Part shown: in pieces, positions 5,798 through 9,829 of the stretch
Numbering within the stretch: the first letter of the stretch is position 1
Layout of the letters: every line of letters begins with the position of its first letter
Assembly: GCA_020852035.1 (NCBI GenBank)
Contig: JADZBR010000122.1
Location: forward strand, 1 to 9,829
Origin: Caulobacteraceae bacterium
GTDB lineage: Bacteria > Pseudomonadota > Alphaproteobacteria > Caulobacterales > Caulobacteraceae
Reading direction: 5' to 3'
DNA: 9,829 nucleotides
Program-made: the position numbers and the translations under genes
The notes under the pieces: generated by a model
Databases searched by the model: none
What the model saw: only the letters and a program-made list of their open reading frames with translations
What the model was told of the DNA's origin: nothing

Positions 5798-5862
5798 CCG
5801 CGACTCCGTGACAGTTCGCTGGCTTAGGCCCTGAATCCGGCGGGCGTGTGGCGATTGGGTCA

Positions 5863-5874
5863 CGCGATTTCGCG
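5863..5874. repeat. Dyad CGCGA-TT-TCGCG next to the leuS-operon promoter
   Basis: A perfect 5+2+5 inverted repeat directly abuts the candidate -35 at 5875-5880. Its position would suit an operator or activator site. In GC-rich DNA such short dyads also arise by chance, so this is weak evidence alone. Confidence 0.3.
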
Positions 5875-5901
5875 TTGGCGGGGGCGACGCCTTGTTATAG
5901 A
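5875..5901 (+). promoter_or_regulatory. Candidate promoter of the DUF3576-leuS-lptE-holA operon
   Basis: TTGGCG (5875-5880) and TATAGA (5896-5901) are separated by 15 nt. This resembles the Caulobacter housekeeping pattern (TTGacg, 10-14 nt, GcTAnAwC): here GTTATAGAC ends at 5902. The predicted transcript would start near 5908 and have a leader of about 72 nt before the ATG at 5980. It is the only TATA-like element in the 5712-5979 gap on this strand. Confidence 0.5.
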
Positions 5902-5931
5902 CGGGCTCCTTCGCGGGGGCGCATTGGCGCA

Positions 5932-5948
5932 GCTTCCTGAAAGGAGGC
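5932..5948 (+). promoter_or_regulatory. Leader hairpin burying an orphan AAGGAGG
   Basis: GCTTCCT (5932-5938) pairs with AGGAGGC (5942-5948), with one G-U pair, around GAA. The 3' arm is a near-perfect Shine-Dalgarno (AAGGAGG, 5941-5947), but no ATG, GTG, TTG or CTG follows until the DUF3576 ATG 33 nt downstream. That gene has its own GGAG at 5966-5969. The hairpin may be a ribosome standby site or regulatory element, or chance. Confidence 0.35.
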
Positions 5949-5979
5949 GAGCCGTAAACGACGACGGAGCGGACCACAC

Positions 5980-6447
5980 ATGGCGTTCAAGAGCAGCGCA
6001 TGGCGGAAACCCACTTTTGCCAGCGTGATGGTGCTCGGCCTCGTCGCCCTGACGGCCTGCGGGACGCCCCGGATCCTGGGCGGCCGCGACCGCGGCCCGG
6101 CGCGCACCGAGAACGCCGCCGCGATCGGCGTGAACGGCTATCTGTGGCGCGCCAGCCTGGACACGCTTAGCTTCATGCCGCTGGCCTCGGCCGACCCCTA
6201 CGGCGGGGTGATCAACACCGACTGGTACACCAACCCTGAGAAGCCGGATGAGCGCTTCAAGGCGACCGTCTACATCCTCGACACCCGCCTGCGCGCCGAC
6301 GGCCTGAACGTCACCGTCAACAAGCAGCTGCGCGACGCCGCCGGCAACTGGGTGGACCAGCCGCCGGCCGCCCAGACCGAAACGGACATCGAGAACGCCA
6401 TCCTCACCAAGGCGCGGGAACTTCGGCTGTCCAACATCCGCGGCTGA
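5980..6447 (+). CDS. DUF3576 domain-containing lipoprotein
   Basis: The product is a 155-residue predicted lipoprotein of unknown function. The N-terminus has a positively charged start (MAFKSSAWRK), a hydrophobic segment (about 14-24) and the lipobox LTAC with lipidated C27. The mature domain contains IGVNGYLWRASLDTLSF, MPLASADPYGGVI and TDWY, the conserved core I recognise as DUF3576. It ends in KARELRLSNIRG. The residue after Cys is Gly, not Asp, which favours outer-membrane sorting if Lol rules from E. coli apply. GGAG at 5966-5969 lies 10 nt before the ATG and supports the start. The gene heads the operon and is followed by leuS after 13 nt. As I recall, DUF3576 next to leuS is a standing arrangement in alphaproteobacteria; its role beside a tRNA synthetase is unknown. 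Confidence 0.9.
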   Translation: MAFKSSAWRKPTFASVMVLGLVALTACGTPRILGGRDRGPARTENAAAIGVNGYLWRASLDTLSFMPLASADPYGGVINTDWYTNPEKPDERFKATVYILDTRLRADGLNVTVNKQLRDAAGNWVDQPPAAQTETDIENAILTKARELRLSNIRG

Positions 6448-6460
6448 CGGGGCGCAGGTC

Positions 6461-9028
6461 ATGGCCCGTTACAATCCGCATGAGGTGGAGCCCCGCTGGC
6501 GCGCCGCCTGGGACGATGCGCAGTCGTTCCTGACGCCCGAGGCGTCCGACAAGCCCAAGTACTATGTGCTGGAGATGTTTCCCTATCCCTCGGGGAAGCT
6601 GCACATGGGGCATGTGCGCAACTATGGCATGGGCGACGTCATCGCCCGCTTCAAGCGCGCCCAGGGCTAGTCCGTGCTGCACCCGATGGGCTGGGACGCC
6701 TTCGGCCTGGCCTCCGAGAACGAGGCGATGGCCAAGGGGCTGAACCCCCGCGACATCACCTATGGCAATATCGCCAGCCTGAAGAGCGCGCTGAAGCTGC
6801 TCGGCACCAGCATCGACTGGAGCCGCGAATTCGCCACCTGCGATCCGGAATACTATGGCCAGCAGCAGAAGCTGTTCCTGCGGCTGATGGAGCGGGGCCT
6901 GGTCTACCGCAAGGAGGCCATCGTCAACTGGGACCCGGTCGACCAGACCGTCCTGGCCAACGAACAGGTCGAGGACGGCCGCGGCTGGCGGTCCGGCGCC
7001 CTGGTCGAGAAGAAGAAGCTGACGCAGTGGTTCCTGCGCATCACCGATTACGCCGACGAGTTGATCGATGGCCTGAAGACCCTGGAGCACTGGCCCGAGA
7101 AGGTGCGGGTCATGCAGGAGAACTGGATCGGGCGCTCGAAGGGCCTGCGGATGACCTTCCCGTTCGCAGGGGAGGCGCCGGCGGGCTTTGACGGGGTTGA
7201 GGTCTACACCACCCGGCCGGACACCCTCTTCGGCGCGAGCTTCATCGGCATCGCCGCCGACCACCCGCTGGCCGAGCTGGTGGCGGCGAAGGACGCCAAG
7301 GCCGCCGACTTCGTGGCCCAATGCCGCAAGGGCGGGGTTTCCGAGGCCGAGATCGAGACGGCCGAGAAGCTGGGCTACGACACGGGCCTGACCGTCCAGC
7401 ACCCGTTCGAGCCGGGCAAGACCCTGCCGGTCTGGATCGCCAACTTCATCCTGATGGAATACGGCACGGGCGCGATCTTCGGCTGCCCGGCGCACGACCA
7501 GCGCGACCTCGACTTCGCGCGCAAGTATGGCCTGCCGGTCATACCGGTGGTCCTACCGCCGGGCGAGGACGCGACGACTTACCAAGTCGCTGACGAAGCC
7601 TATGTCGGCCCGGGCGCGGCGTTCAACTCCGAGTTCCTCAACGGCCTGGCGGTCGAGCCGGCCAAGGCCGAAGCCATCGACCGCATCGAAAAGATGGGCC
7701 TGGGCGAGGGCGCGACGGTCTATCGCCTGCGCGACTGGGGCGTCTCGCGCCAGCGCGGCTGGGGCTGCCCGATCCCGGTGGTGCATTGCGCCGCCTGCGG
7801 GCTGGTCCCGGTTCCGGACGACCAGCTGCCGGTGGTGCTGCCGACCGACGCCGACCACTCCAAGCCCGGCAACTTCCTGGCCCGGCATCCGACCTGGAAA
7901 CACGCCACCTGCCCCAAATGCGGCGGCGCGGCCGAGCGCGAGACCGACACGCTGGACACCTTCGTGGACAGCTCCTGGTACTTCGCCCGCTTCGCGAACC
8001 CGACCGCGCAAGAGCCGATCGACAAGGCCGCCGCCGACTACTGGCTGCCGGTGAACCAGTACATCGGCGGGGTGGAGCACGCGGTGCTGCACCTGCTCTA
8101 CGCGCGCTTCATCACCCGGGCGCTGGCCGACGACGGCTGGCTGACGGTGCGCGAACCCTTCGAGCGCCTCTTCACCCTGGGCATGGTCACCCACGAGACC
8201 TACCGCCGCCAGAGCGGCGACTGGGTGGAGCCGGCCGAGGTCGACATCATGGTCGAGGGCTCGACCCGCCGGGCGCGGCTGATCGAGGGCGGCGAGCCGC
8301 TGGTGATCGGCGACATCGAGAAGATGTCGAAGTCCAAGAAGAACGTGGTCGCGCCGGAGACCATCTTCGGAAACTACGGCGTCGACGCCGCGCGGCTGTT
8401 CGTGCTCTCCGACAGCCCGCCGGACCGCGAAGTGCAGTGGAGCGCGGCCGGCGTCGAGGGCGCCGGGCGGTTCGTCAACCGCGTCTGGGCCGAATTCGAT
8501 TCCCAGCCGGCGGGGCCGCACACGGCGACGCCGGACGACGGCCTGCGCCGCGCCACCCACAAGCTGACCCGGCAGATCACCGAGAGCCTGGACGGCTTCC
8601 GCTTCAACAGCGGCATCGCCAAGTTCTACGAGTTCCTGAACACCCTGAAAGCCTACCCCGCCGCTGGCGCGAGCCCCGAGGTGCTGGCCGCCCGCGCGGA
8701 AGCCTTGTCGGCGCTGGCGCGGCTGATCTCGCCGTTCACGCCGCACCTGGCCGAGGAGTGCTGGGCGCGGATCGGCGGCGAGGGGATGGTGGTCGACGCG
8801 CCCTGGCCGACCTTCGATCCGGCCCTGACGGCGGAGGCCGAAAAGCTGCTGCCGGTGCAGGTGAACGGCAAGAAGCGCTGGGAGATCCGCGTCGCCGCCG
8901 GCACGCCCCCGGCCGAGGTCGAGAAGATGGTGCTTGACGAAGCGGCCCAGGGTGGGCGCCTTGAGGGCCTGACCGTCCGCAAGGTGATCGTGGTGCCCGA
9001 CCGAATCGTCAACATCGTGGCCGGGTGA
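6461..9028 (+). pseudogene. leuS: Leucyl-tRNA synthetase, interrupted by an in-frame TAG at codon 70
   Basis: LeuRS charges tRNA-Leu in the cytoplasm and is normally essential. The frame encodes 855 residues, full LeuRS length, but codon 70 (6668-6670) is TAG. This splits it into 69 residues and a possible 784-residue piece from GTG 6674. The frame is the same on both sides. HMGH (48-51) is the HIGH motif, upstream of the stop. Downstream are the CP1 editing domain with TTRPDTLFG (250-258) and AHDQRD (D346, editing aspartate), two Cys pairs of the zinc module (443/446 and 484/487), TDTLDTFVDSSWYF, KMSKS (621-625), the anticodon domain and the C-terminal VQVNGKKRWEIRV domain. The 784-residue piece lacks HMGH and should not aminoacylate alone. 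Two unusual residues occur at conserved spots: GLASEN for GLPAEN (84-85) and RQRGWG for RQRYWG (G433). Otherwise it looks under selection, so a sequence error is as likely as real disruption. Confidence 0.9.
6668..6670 (+). other. In-frame amber stop in leuS
   Basis: The local reading is RAQG-TAG-SVLHPMGWDAFG. Homologues I recall have an aromatic residue (Phe or Tyr) at this position, and TAC or TAT to TAG is a single substitution. A GTG codon follows two codons later. TAG is used as a true stop by xthA in this window, so the code is not obviously reassigned. Confidence 0.95.
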
Positions 9029-9576
9029 GGCGCGTGCGCCGCCTCGCCGCCCTCGCGCTCGCCTTGGCCGCCTCGGCGGCAGTCGCCGGTTGCTGCTTCC
9101 AGCCGCTCTACGGCGACCGCGCCCCGGACGGCGCGCCATCCTTGCGCGATGCGCTGAGTTCGGTCGACATCCAGCAGATCACCGCGCCGAAAGCGACGCC
9201 GGAAGAGCGGCTGGCGGTCGAAATCCGCAACGCTCTGATTTTTGACTTCACCGGAGGCTCAGCCGCGGCGTCGCCCAGCCACCGGCTGAAGATCGCCATT
9301 ACCTCGACCCGCACCTCGGTGATCGTCGACATCAATACGTCGCGGCCCGACGTCGAGAACTTCGGCATCAACGCCAGCTACACCCTGACCGAGATCACCA
9401 GCGGAAAGATCGTCGTGACGGGCCAGACATTTGCCCGCGTGTCGTCGGATACGCCCGGACAGCAGCAACGGTTCGCGCGCGCCCGCGGCCAGCGTGACGC
9501 CGAAAGCCGCGCCGCCAAGGTGATCGCCGAGAACATCCGCTCGCGGCTCGCCTCCTACTTTGTCGCCGGCACCTGA
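9025..9576 (+). CDS. lptE: LPS-assembly lipoprotein LptE
   Basis: LptE is the outer-membrane lipoprotein that plugs the LptD barrel and helps insert lipopolysaccharide on the cell surface. The 183-residue product begins with an arginine-rich n-region and an alanine/leucine-rich signal (7-21). The lipobox is VAGC with lipidated C23. The mature start, CCFQPLYG, is the LptE hallmark (normally CGFQPLYG), with a second cysteine in place of glycine. The rest alternates strands: HRLKIAITSTRTSVIVDI, INASYTLTEI and GKIVVTGQTFARV. It ends with the helix ESRAAKVIAENIRSRLASYF, as in the family. Its GTG overlaps the leuS TGA as GTGA, implying translational coupling; GTG 9034 is a possible later start. The order leuS-lptE-holA is conserved across proteobacteria and supports the call. 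Confidence 0.92.
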   Translation: MRRVRRLAALALALAASAAVAGCCFQPLYGDRAPDGAPSLRDALSSVDIQQITAPKATPEERLAVEIRNALIFDFTGGSAAASPSHRLKIAITSTRTSVIVDINTSRPDVENFGINASYTLTEITSGKIVVTGQTFARVSSDTPGQQQRFARARGQRDAESRAAKVIAENIRSRLASYFVAGT

Positions 9577-9682
9577 ACATCCGGCCTCGCCCCCGCCTTC
9601 CCTCGGACGGTTGCCGTCAGCCATACTGCGTACCGTGTTCGCGGCTCCGACGAACCGAAGGACGTTGCAAGGTGTCTCGCTC

Positions 9683-9829
9683 GTGGTTGCGCTCAAAGGT
9701 TCCGATATCGAACGATTCATCGCGCGTCCCGATCCGGCGCGTCCGATCGTGCTGGTCTACGGCCCCGACGCCGGGCTGGTGCACGAGCGCGTCGAGCGGC
9801 TGATCAAGGCGTCCGTCGACGATCCGAAC
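9683..9829 (+). CDS. holA: DNA polymerase III delta subunit HolA, N-terminal part (3' end outside window)
   Basis: HolA (delta) is the clamp-loader subunit that opens the sliding clamp. Only the first 49 residues lie in the window. They read VALKGSDIERFIARPD, then IVLVYGPDAGLVHERVERL, which matches the delta N-terminus: an ADIDRFL-like helix, a strand and the degenerate P-loop YGPDxGLVxER. The frame is open to the last base. I chose GTG 9683 because it gives the usual short N-terminus, with AAGG at 9669-9672 about 10 nt upstream. The frame is also open further upstream, so TTG 9665 or GTG 9635 cannot be excluded. It follows lptE by 106 nt, a longer gap than usual, in which I saw no convincing promoter or terminator. 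Gene order supports the call. Confidence 0.9.
   Translation, partial: MVALKGSDIERFIARPDPARPIVLVYGPDAGLVHERVERLIKASVDDPN

Noticed and set aside
5712..5979. tRNA or T-box element before the leuS operon
   Set aside because: No cloverleaf, no T-box specifier loop or conserved AGGGUGGNACCGCG-like motif; only the small hairpin at 5932-5948 was found.
6668..6670. Genome-wide TAG reassignment
   Set aside because: xthA ends in TAG at its natural C-terminus and no other internal TAG occurs in the identified genes, so a changed code is not supported by this window.
6404..7495. 363-residue minus-strand open frame antisense to the 5' part of leuS
   Set aside because: Shadow frame rich in Gly/Ala/Leu/His without recognisable motifs. 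It does span the amber codon, but I see no sign it is a gene.
7553..9139. 528-residue minus-strand open frame antisense to leuS and lptE
   Set aside because: Composition of a shadow frame, no domain recognised, and the plus strand encodes LeuRS and LptE with all motifs.
9577..9682. Possible promoter (TTGCCG ... TACCGT) between lptE and holA
   Set aside because: Poor -10 and 14-nt spacing; holA is more simply read from the leuS-lptE operon.

Overview
This GC-rich window has the gene content and codon style of an alphaproteobacterium of the Caulobacterales (Caulobacter/Phenylobacterium-like). That placement is an inference. It rests on a CenR-type response regulator, an NtrZ-like periplasmic protein, the DUF3576-leuS-lptE-holA order, and GANTC (CcrM-type) sites in one promoter region. 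No transposase, integrase, phage gene, CRISPR array, tRNA or rRNA was seen; this looks like core chromosome.

Layout, left to right. (1) Plus strand: the 3' end of ftsK (DNA translocase), then lolA (periplasmic lipoprotein chaperone), probably co-transcribed. (2) 1188-1402: a non-coding gap that reads as a complete small transcription unit: sigma70-like promoter, about 110 nt with two hairpins (one with a C-rich loop), and a textbook intrinsic terminator. I call it a candidate sRNA, or a leader/attenuator of the next gene. (3) xthA (exonuclease III family, +), convergent with cenR (OmpR-type regulator, -). (4) An L,D-transpeptidase-fold protein (+), divergent from cenR and convergent with a two-gene minus-strand unit, yggS then a SAM methyltransferase. 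(5) A divergent ThiE/TenI-like gene (+), convergent with the ntrZ-like gene (-). (6) A 268 nt intergenic region with candidate promoters in both directions. (7) A plus-strand operon: DUF3576 lipoprotein, leuS, lptE and the start of holA, which runs off the window.

Themes. Much of the content concerns the cell envelope: LolA, CenR, the L,D-transpeptidase-fold protein, the NtrZ-like protein, the DUF3576 lipoprotein and LptE. The middle is very compact. All three convergent pairs overlap at their stop codons (4, 11 and 11 bp) and no terminator is visible between them.

The two most notable observations are an in-frame amber codon (TAG, 6668-6670) inside the otherwise complete, normally essential leuS, and the candidate sRNA upstream of xthA. 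The ThiE-like protein lacks nearly all canonical thiamine-phosphate synthase catalytic residues and deserves a second look. I did not find a multi-gene undescribed system.
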